From the NCBI GenBank assembly GCA_964579415.1, contig CAZOGW010000134.1, positions 1 through 7,880 on the forward strand: a stretch of DNA of 7,880 nt, given 5' to 3'. The translations under genes and the position numbers were made by a program. The notes below the pieces were generated by a model. It made no database searches. It was given only the letters and a program-made list of their open reading frames with translations, and had not been told where the DNA came from. Below, in pieces: positions 1 to 6,687 of this stretch. This stretch comes from CAZOGW01 sp964579415 (GTDB lineage Bacteria; Actinomycetota; Acidimicrobiia; Spongiisociales; UBA5794). Every line of letters starts with the position of its first letter. The stretch's first letter is position 1.

Positions 1-3000
1 TGAGGCGTCCCTTGCCCCGGGTGGCCAGTTGGCACAGACCGGCCATCACCGCCTCCGGGGTGGCGCCGGGGAAGGTGAGGATGGTGCCGCCACCCTTGTC
101 GGCGAAGGCGGCCAGCAGGCCGTCGTCGAGGACGACGTGGGCGCCGCTACGTCGTGCCGGGCGGCCCCCAGGGTGGTCCGGCCAGGGGAGCGCTGCGCCG
201 TACAGGTTGGCCGGGTCGGTGGCGGCGAGGACCACCGTTCCCGACGGAGGCATGGAGCGGAGACGGTCGACGGCGCCGGGGAGGGCGAACTGGGACCCGC
301 CGAGTCCCTCCACGAAGTAGCCGCGACGAACCCGGCCCGCATCCTCCATCGCCGCCAGCACCGGGTAGATGCCGGCGAACCCCCCGGGCACACCTTCGGC
401 GAGGACGGCGTCGCGGGTGAGCACGCCGTGGCGATCCAGCAGTTGCCCGGCAACCGCGGCGGCGCGTGCCTCGGGAGTCACCGGCTCGGCTGCCATCAGC
501 TCGGCGGTGAGGTACCAGCGGCCGGAGGCGGCGGGAGGTACCGCACCGGGGAGCGGCCGGCGGCCACCCGACCGGCCCCGGGAGCCGCCGAGGAAGGCCC
601 GCAGCGGCGCCAGGGTGTCGTTGGTGACCTCCCCGGCCCACACCAGGTCCCACAACGCCGCCACCACTTCTTCGGGAGCCCCCCCGCCGGCGGCGGCATA
701 CAGATCAGGGAACAGGGAAGCCCCCCGCTCGTCGAGGCGCCGGCGTAGCGCCTGGTGGACCGGCGAGTCGGGCGCCTCACCCTCCCGGGGCCGGTGGAGC
801 AGCGGCACCTGGTGGCGCAGGTAGAGCGCCATCCTCCCGTCGCCGCTGCCGAGAGCGCCGCACCCGATCCACACCACCTCGCCGCCGGCAAGCAGCGTGT
901 CGAGCTCCGTGGGGTTGTAGCGCATCCGTGCCGGGAGCACGCCCGACTCGAGAGTGGCGGCGGGGACCACTGCTCCCTGGAGTTGGCGGATCACCTCGAG
1001 CAGGCGCCTGCCATGGCCATGGCCGGAGCCGGTGCCGTGCCAGGCGGGGACGAAGCGGGCCAGTGCTGCAGGCTCCACCGCCTCCACCTGGGAGCGGAGC
1101 AGAGCCAGCGACTTCCGCCGCAGGCGGCGCAGCACCTCCCGCTCCACCCATTCCTCACCGGCGGAGTCGGGCCGGTAGCCGCCCCGGGTCACCCGACCCT
1201 CGCCCTCGAGCCGGCGCAGCGTGTCGCCGACCACCGCGGCGGGGAGACCCAGGTCGGAGGCGGCCTCGGCGGTGGTGAACGGCCCGTGGGTGCGGGCGTG
1301 GCGGCCCACCACGTCACCCAGCGGGTCGGCGACCGGCCGCAGCAGGGCCGCCGGCGCCCAAGGGGGCGGTACCACCCCGAGGGCGTCGCGCAGCCGGGCC
1401 AGGTCCTCCACCGCGGCGTAACGGACCTCGCCGCCGAGGTTGACGGGGAGGATGCGGCGCGCCTCGTCCAACGCCGCGATCCACCCGGCCGCCGCGGTGG
1501 TGTCCTCGCTGCGGGCGGCGATGGCGGCGGCGGTGAGCGGGCCCAGGTCGCGCAGGGCGTCGTGGAGTGCGTCGGCGGACCGGATGCGCCGGTCCGGGGC
1601 GAGTCGCTGCAACTCCGCCTCGACGTCGGCGATCACACCCGGGGCCAGCAGGTCACGGAAGTCCGGGTCTCCGAGGAGGTCTTCGAGCAGTGCCCGGTCC
1701 AGGGTGAGGGCCGCCGCCCGCTTCTCGGCGACGGGGGCGTCGTACTCGTACATGAACGAGGCCACGAAATCGAACATCAGCGACGAGGCGAACGGGCTGG
1801 GCCCGTTCAGGTCGGCCTCGGCCACCCGGATGCGCCGGGCGGCGACGTCGGCGAGCACCTCGGTGAGGGCGGCGACATCGAAATGGTCCTGGAGCACCTC
1901 GCGGTAGGTCTCCAGCACGATGGGGAAGGAGGGGTAGCGCGAGGCGATCTGGAGCAGCCCGGCGGCGCGGCGCCGCTGCAGCCACAGCGGCGTGCGGGTG
2001 CCGGGACGGCGCCGGGGGAGCAGCAGGGCACGGCCGGCGCTCTCCCGGAACTTGGAGGTGAACAGCGCCGAGTCGGCCACCTCGGAGAGGAGGAGGTCCC
2101 CGACCTCGTCGGGCTCGGGGATGAGGTCCGAGGTCGGCGGCGGCTGGTCGATGTCGGGGAAGCGGAACATCATCCCGTCGTCGGACCACAGGATGTCCAC
2201 GTCGGAGCCGAGCCGGTCCCGCAGGCGGTGGCGGGCGGCGAGCGCCCATGGGGCGTGCACCCGCCCGCCGAAGGGGGAGAGCACCACGATGCGCCAGTCG
2301 CCCACCTCGTCGCGGAACCGCTCCACCACCACGGTGCGGTCGCTGGGGAGAGTACCGGTGACGTCGCGTTCCTCGGTGAGGAAGGCGAGCAGGTTGCTCG
2401 CCGCCCACGGATCGAGGCGGTAGCGGCCGGTGAGCGCGGCGCGGGCCTCGTCGGGTGCCATGGCGCCCACGGTGCGCACGAACTCGCCGACGGCACGGCC
2501 CAGCTCCAGCGGCCGGCCCACCCGGTCGCCGTGCCAGAACGGCATGCGGGCGGGGGCGGCCGGCGCCGGGGTCACCACCACCCGGTCCAGGGTGATGTCG
2601 TCGATACGCCAGGTGGTGGAGCCGAGTACGAAGACGTCGCCGGGGCGGGACTCGTAGACCATCTCCTCATCGAGCTCCCCGACGCGGCCGCCTTCGGGCA
2701 GGGTCACCGTGTACAGGCCACGGTCGGGGATGGTCCCGGCGTTGGTGACGGCGAGTTGGCGGGCGTTGCCGCGGGCGGTGACCGTCCCTTCGATGCGGTC
2801 CCAGACGATGCGGGGGCGCAGCTCGGAGAACTCGTCGGAGGGGTAGACGCCGGCCAGCATGTCGAGCACCGCCTCGAACACCGGTCGGGACAGCTCCCGG
2901 TAGGGGGCGGCGCCCCGCACCAGGTCGTAGAGGGCGGCGGCGCCGATCGGGGCTGCGGCGGAGACGGAGACGATGTGCTGGGCGAGCACGTCGAGCGGGT

Positions 3001-4276
3001 TCTGCGGGATGCGGGTCTGCTCGATGGCGCCGTCCATCATGCGGTCGACCACCACCGCCGCCTCGAGCAGGTCGCCGCGGTGTTTGGGGAAGATGCGGGC
3101 CACGCTGGGTGCGCCCACCTGATGGCCGGCCCGCCCCACCCGCTGCAGCCCGCTCGCCACCGAAGGGGGTGTCTCCACCAGCACCACCAGGTCGACGGCG
3201 GCCATATCGATGCCGAGCTCCAGTGTCGAGGTGGCCACCACTCCCTTCAGCTCACCGGCCTTGAGCGCCTCTTCGATCTCGACCCGCTGGACCCGCGACA
3301 CCGAGCCGTGGTGGGAGCGCACCAGCTCCCGTCCCGCCAACTTGTTGAGCTCGGCGGCGAGACGCTCGGCCAGGCCGCGGGAGTTCACGAAGAGCAGCGT
3401 GGAGCGGTGTTCCTCGACCAGGGCGAGCAGCTGCGGGTACATCGCCGGCCACACCGAGCGGCGGGCCCCGTCAGGCTCCGCGGCATGGCTGTCGCCGGGG
3501 AGGGGCGTCTCCTCGGGCCGGGTCATGTCGGCCACCGGGACCACGATCTGCAGGTCGAGCACCTTGTCCCAGGGAGCGTCGACCACGGTGACCGGGCGGG
3601 GCCGCCATACGTCGCCGCTCACCTCCCCGCCACCGAGCAGGTCGGCGATCGCCTCCAGTGGGCGCTGGGTGGCCGAGAGCCCGATGCGCTGCAGCGGGGC
3701 GTCGGTGATGGCTGTGAGGCGCTCCAGGCTGAGGGCCAGGTGCGAGCCGCGCTTGGAGCCGGCGACGGAGTGAATCTCGTCGACGATCACCCACCGCACC
3801 GTGCGCAGCATCTCGGCGGCCCGCGAGGTGAGCATGAGGTACAACGACTCGGGGGTGGTGATGAGGATGTCCGGCGGGTGGCGCAGCATCGCCTGGCGGT
3901 CGCCGGCAGGGGTGTCGCCGGTGCGCATCGCGGTGGTGATGGTGGGTACGTCCAGCCCGAGCCGCGCCGCCTCGGTGTGGACACCCGCCAGCGGCGCCCG
4001 CAGGTTCCGTTCGATGTCGTACGCCAGGGCCTTCATCGGTGACACGTACAGCACCCGGCACCGCTCCCGCTCCGGCGGCACCGGCTCCGAGGCGAGCGTG
4101 TCGATGGCCCACAGGAAGGCCGCCAGAGTCTTGCCCGACCCGGTGGGGGCATGGATAAGGGTGTGCTCACCCCTGGCAATGGCATCCCAACCTCGTAACT
4201 GCGCCTCGGTGGGAGCGGCGAACGCCGAGTCGAACCATGCTCGTGTGGCGGCACCGAAGCGGGGGAGAGCAGTCAC
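1..4276 (-). CDS. lhr: Large ATP-dependent helicase Lhr, C-terminus beyond window edge
   Basis: This is a superfamily 2 helicase of the bacterial long Lhr type, a 3'-5' ssDNA-dependent ATPase/translocase linked to DNA repair. The frame is open for about 1425 codons and runs off the left edge; family members are about 1500-1540 residues, so roughly 100 are missing. Visible motifs are Walker A APTGSGKT (residues 43-50), DEIH box (166-169), SAT (201-203), LLFVNSR motif IV, and QRVGRAGH motif VI (378-385). The Lhr-specific PFWHGDRVGRPLELGRA lies near 579-595. The DEAD_assoc-type block with ALLLPRRRPGTRTPLW lies near 735-800. The winged-helix-rich C-terminal region carries GYFVEGLGGSQFALPGAV near 1317-1334. 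In E. coli the C-terminal domain is reported to have uracil-DNA glycosylase activity; that is family knowledge, not seen here. The GTG start at 4276 gives LPRFGAATRAWF, as expected for Lhr. It has no Shine-Dalgarno, and a TAGATT box 7 nt upstream suggests leaderless expression. Confidence 0.95.
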   Translation of the reverse strand, partial: MTALPRFGAATRAWFDSAFAAPTEAQLRGWDAIARGEHTLIHAPTGSGKTLAAFLWAIDTLASEPVPPERERCRVLYVSPMKALAYDIERNLRAPLAGVHTEAARLGLDVPTITTAMRTGDTPAGDRQAMLRHPPDILITTPESLYLMLTSRAAEMLRTVRWVIVDEIHSVAGSKRGSHLALSLERLTAITDAPLQRIGLSATQRPLEAIADLLGGGEVSGDVWRPRPVTVVDAPWDKVLDLQIVVPVADMTRPEETPLPGDSHAAEPDGARRSVWPAMYPQLLALVEEHRSTLLFVNSRGLAERLAAELNKLAGRELVRSHHGSVSRVQRVEIEEALKAGELKGVVATSTLELGIDMAAVDLVVLVETPPSVASGLQRVGRAGHQVGAPSVARIFPKHRGDLLEAAVVVDRMMDGAIEQTRIPQNPLDVLAQHIVSVSAAAPIGAAALYDLVRGAAPYRELSRPVFEAVLDMLAGVYPSDEFSELRPRIVWDRIEGTVTARGNARQLAVTNAGTIPDRGLYTVTLPEGGRVGELDEEMVYESRPGDVFVLGSTTWRIDDITLDRVVVTPAPAAPARMPFWHGDRVGRPLELGRAVGEFVRTVGAMAPDEARAALTGRYRLDPWAASNLLAFLTEERDVTGTLPSDRTVVVERFRDEVGDWRIVVLSPFGGRVHAPWALAARHRLRDRLGSDVDILWSDDGMMFRFPDIDQPPPTSDLIPEPDEVGDLLLSEVADSALFTSKFRESAGRALLLPRRRPGTRTPLWLQRRRAAGLLQIASRYPSFPIVLETYREVLQDHFDVAALTEVLADVAARRIRVAEADLNGPSPFASSLMFDFVASFMYEYDAPVAEKRAAALTLDRALLEDLLGDPDFRDLLAPGVIADVEAELQRLAPDRRIRSADALHDALRDLGPLTAAAIAARSEDTTAAAGWIAALDEARRILPVNLGGEVRYAAVEDLARLRDALGVVPPPWAPAALLRPVADPLGDVVGRHARTHGPFTTAEAASDLGLPAAVVGDTLRRLEGEGRVTRGGYRPDSAGEEWVEREVLRRLRRKSLALLRSQVEAVEPAALARFVPAWHGTGSGHGHGRRLLEVIRQLQGAVVPAATLESGVLPARMRYNPTELDTLLAGGEVVWIGCGALGSGDGRMALYLRHQVPLLHRPREGEAPDSPVHQALRRRLDERGASLFPDLYAAAGGGAPEEVVAALWDLVWAGEVTNDTLAPLRAFLGGSRGRSGGRRPLPGAVPPAASGRWYLTAELMAAEPVTPEARAAAVAGQLLDRHGVLTRDAVLAEGVPGGFAGIYPVLAAMEDAGRVRRGYFVEGLGGSQFALPGAVDRLRSMPPSGTVVLAATDPANLYGAALPWPDHPGGRPARRSGAHVVLDDGLLAAFADKGGGTILTFPGATPEAVMAGLCQLATRGKGRL

Positions 4277-4283
4277 CTCATCG

Positions 4284-4289
4284 AATCTA
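4284..4289 (-). promoter_or_regulatory. Candidate -10 box of a leaderless lhr promoter
   Basis: On the minus strand TAGATT matches the actinobacterial -10 pattern TANNNT and ends 7 nt before the GTG start of lhr. This places a transcription start at or next to the start codon. No Shine-Dalgarno is present. The -35 position 17-18 bp upstream falls in TTAGTTA at the end of the heptamer array and is a poor match to TTGACA. Inferred from spacing only. Confidence 0.4.
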
Positions 4290-4302
4290 CAACGCAGGAA
4301 GC

Positions 4303-4338
4303 GTACTAACTAAGTACTAAGTACTAAGTACTAAGTAC
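4303..4338 (+). repeat. GTACTAA heptamer tandem array
   Basis: Three perfect consecutive GTACTAA units lie at 4314-4334, followed by a partial GTAC at 4335-4338. A further unit at 4303-4309 is separated by CTAA (4310-4313). Each unit is the self-complementary tetramer GTAC plus TAA. The array fills the lhr-proximal half of the ppa-lhr gap and ends 27 bp before the lhr start. It resembles in style the short tandemly repeated heptanucleotides known in cyanobacteria, but has a different sequence. Function unknown. Confidence 0.93.
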
Positions 4339-4340
4339 GA

Positions 4341-4380
4341 CGTGATACGTGATACGTGATACGTGATACGTGATACGTAC
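4341..4380 (+). repeat. CGTGATA heptamer tandem array (5 units)
   Basis: Five perfect copies of CGTGATA (4341-4375) are followed by CGTAC. They directly follow the GTACTAA array and end 4 bp from the ppa stop codon. Read as ACGT+GAT, each unit again has a self-complementary tetramer core, so neighbouring cores form ACGT-GAT-ACGT dyads. The same heptamer occurs in the opposite orientation at 7808-7835. Function unknown. Confidence 0.95.
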
Positions 4381-4383
4381 CTG

Positions 4384-4869
4384 TTAATGCGTCTCGGCGA
4401 ACCTGCGGCGGGCGTCCTCGATGACAGCGGCTGCGGCGGCTTGGTCTTCCCAGGAGCCGATCTCGGTGGACTTGGCCGGCTCCAGGGCCTTGTAGACCTC
4501 GAAGAAGTGGGCGATCTCCTCGCGCAGGAACGGCTGGAGATCCGCCAGGTCCTCCAGGTGCGCCCAGCGGGGATCGGTGGCGGGGACGCAGAGCACCTTG
4601 GCGTCGGGGCCGGCCTCGTCGGCCATCCAGAACACCCCGATGGCGCGGGCGCGGATGTGGCAGCCGGGGACGGTGGGCTCCTCGAGGAGCACCAGAGCGT
4701 CGAGCGGGTCACCGTCGCCGGCGAGCGTTTCGGGTACGAACCCGTAGTCGGCGGGGTAGGAGGTGGCCGTGAAGAGGTGCCGGTCCAGCCACAGGGCGCC
4801 GGTGTCGTGGTCGATCTCGTACTTGTTGCGGGAGCCTTTGGGAATCTCGACGATGACCTCTATGTCCAT
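4384..4869 (-). CDS. ppa: Inorganic pyrophosphatase, family I
   Basis: This soluble cytoplasmic Mg2+-dependent enzyme hydrolyses pyrophosphate to two phosphates, pulling forward nucleic-acid and other biosynthetic reactions. The 161-residue length is normal for short bacterial family I enzymes. By remembered alignment to the E. coli enzyme, the full active-site set is present: E8, K16, E18, R30, Y38, Y42, the signature D52-G-D54-P-L-D57, D84, D89, K91, Y126 and K127. The N-terminus IEVIVEIPKGSRNKYEIDHD fragment and the overall length are close to the mycobacterial enzyme. That enzyme has two unusual histidines (21 and 86); here H21 is kept and position 86 is alanine. The ATG start is supported by AGGAAGGG just upstream. 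The gene lies between a 245-bp leader region and a repeat array, and probably forms its own transcription unit upstream of lhr. Confidence 0.97.
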   Translation of the reverse strand: MDIEVIVEIPKGSRNKYEIDHDTGALWLDRHLFTATSYPADYGFVPETLAGDGDPLDALVLLEEPTVPGCHIRARAIGVFWMADEAGPDAKVLCVPATDPRWAHLEDLADLQPFLREEIAHFFEVYKALEPAKSTEIGSWEDQAAAAAVIEDARRRFAETH

Positions 4870-4872
4870 GGG

Positions 4873-4880
4873 CCCTTCCT
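4873..4880 (-). promoter_or_regulatory. Ribosome binding site of ppa
   Basis: On the minus strand AGGAAGGG precedes the ATG at 4869 by 3 nt, with the AGGA core about 7 nt away. It is the only clear Shine-Dalgarno in front of a gene in this window, where the other starts appear leaderless or coupled. It fixes the ppa start. Confidence 0.75.
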
Positions 4881-5022
4881 CGATCGCCGGCGTTGATCAC
4901 ATTCAAGTCGCTTCCCGGGTGTGGATGCACCGACGCACCAACGTTCGACCGGGAGTCGAAGGCGCTATGAATGACAAAATCGTCTTACACGGAGACCCTA
5001 CATAAGACCTTGAGACGCAACG

Positions 5023-5070
5023 GCTTGCCGCTGTTGGCAAGTGGCTCTTGTTGTCCACAGTACGGAGCCA
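5023..5070. other. Two abutting stem-loops
   Basis: The first stem pairs CTTGCC (5024-5029) with GGCAAG (5036-5041) around a 6-nt loop, and a G-T pair can extend it. The second starts at the next base and pairs TGGCTC (5042-5047) with GAGCCA (5065-5070) around a 17-nt loop that contains a DnaA-box sequence. The inverted repeats are directly visible. Whether they fold in RNA, or act as a weak terminator of the upstream operon or as part of the ppa leader, is unknown. Confidence 0.45.
5051..5059 (+). promoter_or_regulatory. Perfect DnaA-box sequence TTGTCCACA
   Basis: TTGTCCACA equals the DnaA-box form preferred in high-GC actinobacteria (general bacterial consensus TTWTNCACA). It is intergenic, about 180 bp upstream of ppa. 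Only one copy is present, so this is not an origin. It could be an isolated DnaA-binding or regulatory site, or chance. By simple 4^9 arithmetic a given 9-mer is expected about 0.06 times on both strands of a window this size. Confidence 0.4.
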
Positions 5071-5096
5071 AACCGTCAACTACAGGTAGATGGTTG

Positions 5097-5106
5097 GGGA
5101 TATCCC
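5097..5106. repeat. 10-bp perfect palindrome GGGATATCCC
   Basis: This gapless palindrome sits 8 bp beyond the btpA-family stop codon. Without a loop it is not a hairpin terminator and would suit a dimeric DNA-binding protein if functional. No second copy was found nearby. Confidence 0.3.
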
Positions 5107-5114
5107 GTCGAAGG

Positions 5115-5888
5115 TCAGATCCGGGCGCCGGCCACGAACGCCTGGGCGCGCTTCGGGTCGACCGGGTTGGTGGTGACGGCCTGGGACTTCAGTGCCGTAC
5201 CCACGATCACTCCGTCGGCGACCTCGAGGAACCGTCCCACATTACGCGTGGTGGCGCCGGATCCGATGTAAATCGGGGTGCCGGGCACGGCTTCGCGCAC
5301 CTCTTTGACCGTGGGCAGCGTCGGAGGCCGCCCCGTCGTCGTCCCCGACACGACCACGGCGTCGGCGCCGCCCCGGCCCGCCAACTCCTCGGCGGCCTGG
5401 GCCAGCGTGGTGCCCGGGGGCGGCACCGCGTGCTTGACCATGACGTCGGCGAGGATCCGGGTGTCGGGGGCGATGGCGGCGCGCAGGCGCACCACCTCGG
5501 CGGCGCGTCCCACGATCGGTCCCTGGTCGGTCCACATCATCCCGGAGAGGACGTTGACCCGTACGAAGGCGGCCCCGGTGGCGGCGGCCACGGCCAGGGC
5601 CGCCGACACGTCGTTGCGCAGCACGTTGACGCACAGTGGCAGGTCGACGGCGGCGGCGACCTCGACCACCGCACGGGTCATCGCCGCCACCGTCACGTCG
5701 GGCACGTCGTCGGCGTAGAACGGCGCGTCCCCGAAGTTCTCGATGCCGAGGGCGTCGAACCCGGAATCGGCGAGGATGCGGGCATCGGCGACCGCGGCGT
5801 CGATCACGGCGTCGAGGTCACCGGCAAAGGCGGGGGCCCCGGGCAACGGCCCCAGATGGAGCATCCCGAAGAGCCGCGGCCACGACAC
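5115..5888 (-). CDS. BtpA/SgcQ family TIM-barrel protein
   Basis: The 257-residue protein belongs to the BtpA family. Synechocystis BtpA affects photosystem I accumulation, and E. coli SgcQ is an uncharacterised relative; most members lie in non-photosynthetic microbes with no established reaction. Recognisable conserved blocks are FGMLHLGPLPGAP (7-19), GFDALGIENFGDAPF (43-57), NVLRND (88-93), FVRVNVLSGMMWTDQGP (108-124), ADVMVKH (147-153), VVVSGTTTG (178-186) and the phosphate-loop-like IGSGATTRNV (208-217), then GVIVGTALK. This pattern fits a (beta/alpha)8 barrel binding a phosphorylated ligand near the C-terminal strands. The GTG at 5888 is chosen because it lies 2 nt after the upstream stop and gives eight residues before the conserved MLHL. 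The ATG at 5864 is the alternative. No signal peptide or membrane segment is seen. Expression is probably translationally coupled to the upstream gene. Confidence 0.88.
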   Translation of the reverse strand: MSWPRLFGMLHLGPLPGAPAFAGDLDAVIDAAVADARILADSGFDALGIENFGDAPFYADDVPDVTVAAMTRAVVEVAAAVDLPLCVNVLRNDVSAALAVAAATGAAFVRVNVLSGMMWTDQGPIVGRAAEVVRLRAAIAPDTRILADVMVKHAVPPPGTTLAQAAEELAGRGGADAVVVSGTTTGRPPTLPTVKEVREAVPGTPIYIGSGATTRNVGRFLEVADGVIVGTALKSQAVTTNPVDPKRAQAFVAGARI

Positions 5889-5890
5889 CG

Positions 5891-6655
5891 TCAGTAGGCC
5901 CGGAGCAACCGTAGCGCGGTCTCGGCGCCGTCCCCGATGGCCTTGAGGCCGGTGTCGGAGACGTCGAGGCGGTGCACCGCCACCCGGCAGAAGTCGGTGG
6001 CGCTGCCCTTGATGATGTTGTCGGTGTGCTCGGGGCCGTACACGTAGCTGGTGTAGCGGGGCCCCATCAGTTGCACCCGGATGCCCCCGGACGGGTAGGG
6101 CTCGCCGGCCTGCTCGAAGGCGTAGGGGAGGAGGCGGTGGGCCAGCCAGGCGACGTGGCGCAGCCGGGGTGTGTCGGTGTCGGGGTCCTCCTCGTCCTCG
6201 TCGAGGACGATGCGGCCGTCCATGGCCGCCTTGATGTCGAGCCCGTGCGCCCAGGTCTCCATGAGGCGCACCGTGGCGAACGACTTGGCGCTCATGGTGG
6301 TGTACAGCCAGGGGACCCGGTCGGAGCCCTCCATCCGGGAGAGGGCGTCGACGACGTCGGCGCGCCCGTTGCGCCACCACTCGATGACCGCCTGGTAACG
6401 CTTCTTGCGCCCCTCGGCGACTCCGGCGTCGATCCACGCCTGCACGTCGCCGACGGCGCCGGGGACGTCGAAGTCGGGCCCGGCGGTGATGGCGACAGCG
6501 GCGAAGGACTCCGCCGAGGCGAGGTGGCTGACGGTGTCGTGGATGGTCCAGCCCTTGGCCGGGGTTGGCAGCTTCCACTCCCGTTCGTGCACACGTTGCA
6601 GGAATTGATCGAGAGACTGCTGTTCCGCTACGAGGTCGGAGAGGATCTCACGCAT
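5891..6655 (-). CDS. TIGR03084-like DinB/mycothiol-isomerase fold metal-binding protein
   Basis: The 254-residue protein resembles the actinobacterial TIGR03084 family. The N-terminal half is a DinB/mycothiol-dependent maleylpyruvate isomerase-type four-helix bundle. The start DLVAEQQSLDQFLQRV is followed by TPAKGWTIHDTVSHLASAE (31-49), with H44 as likely metal ligand. The second ligand pair is in RLMETWAHGLDI (130-141), where E133 and H137 form the E-x3-H element. The C-terminal part (about 165-254) is a smaller domain with VQLMGPRYTSYVYGPE and TDFCRVAVHRLD, as in TIGR03084-type proteins. An acidic stretch, DEDEEDPDTD, lies between the domains (about 151-160). The substrate is unknown; a thiol-transfer or isomerase role is inference from the fold. 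The ATG at 6655 is the first start after an in-frame TAG. It lacks a Shine-Dalgarno and lies 32 bp after the LOG gene stop, suggesting cotranscription. Confidence 0.82.
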   Translation of the reverse strand: MREILSDLVAEQQSLDQFLQRVHEREWKLPTPAKGWTIHDTVSHLASAESFAAVAITAGPDFDVPGAVGDVQAWIDAGVAEGRKKRYQAVIEWWRNGRADVVDALSRMEGSDRVPWLYTTMSAKSFATVRLMETWAHGLDIKAAMDGRIVLDEDEEDPDTDTPRLRHVAWLAHRLLPYAFEQAGEPYPSGGIRVQLMGPRYTSYVYGPEHTDNIIKGSATDFCRVAVHRLDVSDTGLKAIGDGAETALRLLRAY

Positions 6656-6687
6656 AGACAGGTGATTCTACTGCCAACCGTTCACTC

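Larger units (their letters stand above)
4870..5114. other. Low-GC intergenic region with several inverted repeats
   Basis: This 245-bp gap lies between the btpA-family stop and the ppa start. A hand count of 4961-5100 gives about 52% GC, well below the coding DNA around it. No convincing ORF or tRNA is seen on either strand. It contains successive inverted repeats: TTCGAC/GTCGAA (4944-4949 with 4955-4960, 5-nt loop), GTCTTA/TAAGAC (4982-4987 with 5003-5008), CTTGCC/GGCAAG (5024-5029 with 5036-5041) and TGGCTC/GAGCCA (5042-5047 with 5065-5070). None is followed by a clear U-tract on the minus strand, so a standard intrinsic terminator is not supported. The part next to ppa presumably holds its promoter and leader, but no confident -10/-35 pair was found. 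Confidence 0.6.

Noticed and set aside
3976..3984. Second DnaA-like sequence (TGTGGACAC)
   Set aside because: It has one mismatch to the box and lies inside the lhr coding region, so chance is the simpler explanation.
755..4042. A plus-strand open frame of 1095 codons opposite lhr
   Set aside because: It is rich in H, G, V, E and R with no recognisable domain, as expected for the antisense of a GC-rich gene. The minus strand in the same interval encodes an unmistakable Lhr with all helicase motifs.
4279..4281. ATG just upstream of the lhr start
   Set aside because: It reads ATG AGG TGA and stops at once; it is out of frame with the helicase.
4303..4380. CRISPR-like array
   Set aside because: The units are 7 bp with no spacers, and no cas genes are present; this is a simple tandem repeat.
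4944..4960. Possible tRNA T-arm (TTCGAC context)
   Set aside because: The flanking stems do not pair as a T-arm, and no acceptor, D or anticodon arms can be drawn on either strand.
5889..6578. Upstream extension of the BtpA-family frame to an ATG at 6578 (487 codons in total)
   Set aside because: The extension is the arginine/histidine-rich out-of-frame reading of the TIGR03084-type gene on the same strand; BtpA homology begins only after the GTG at 5888.
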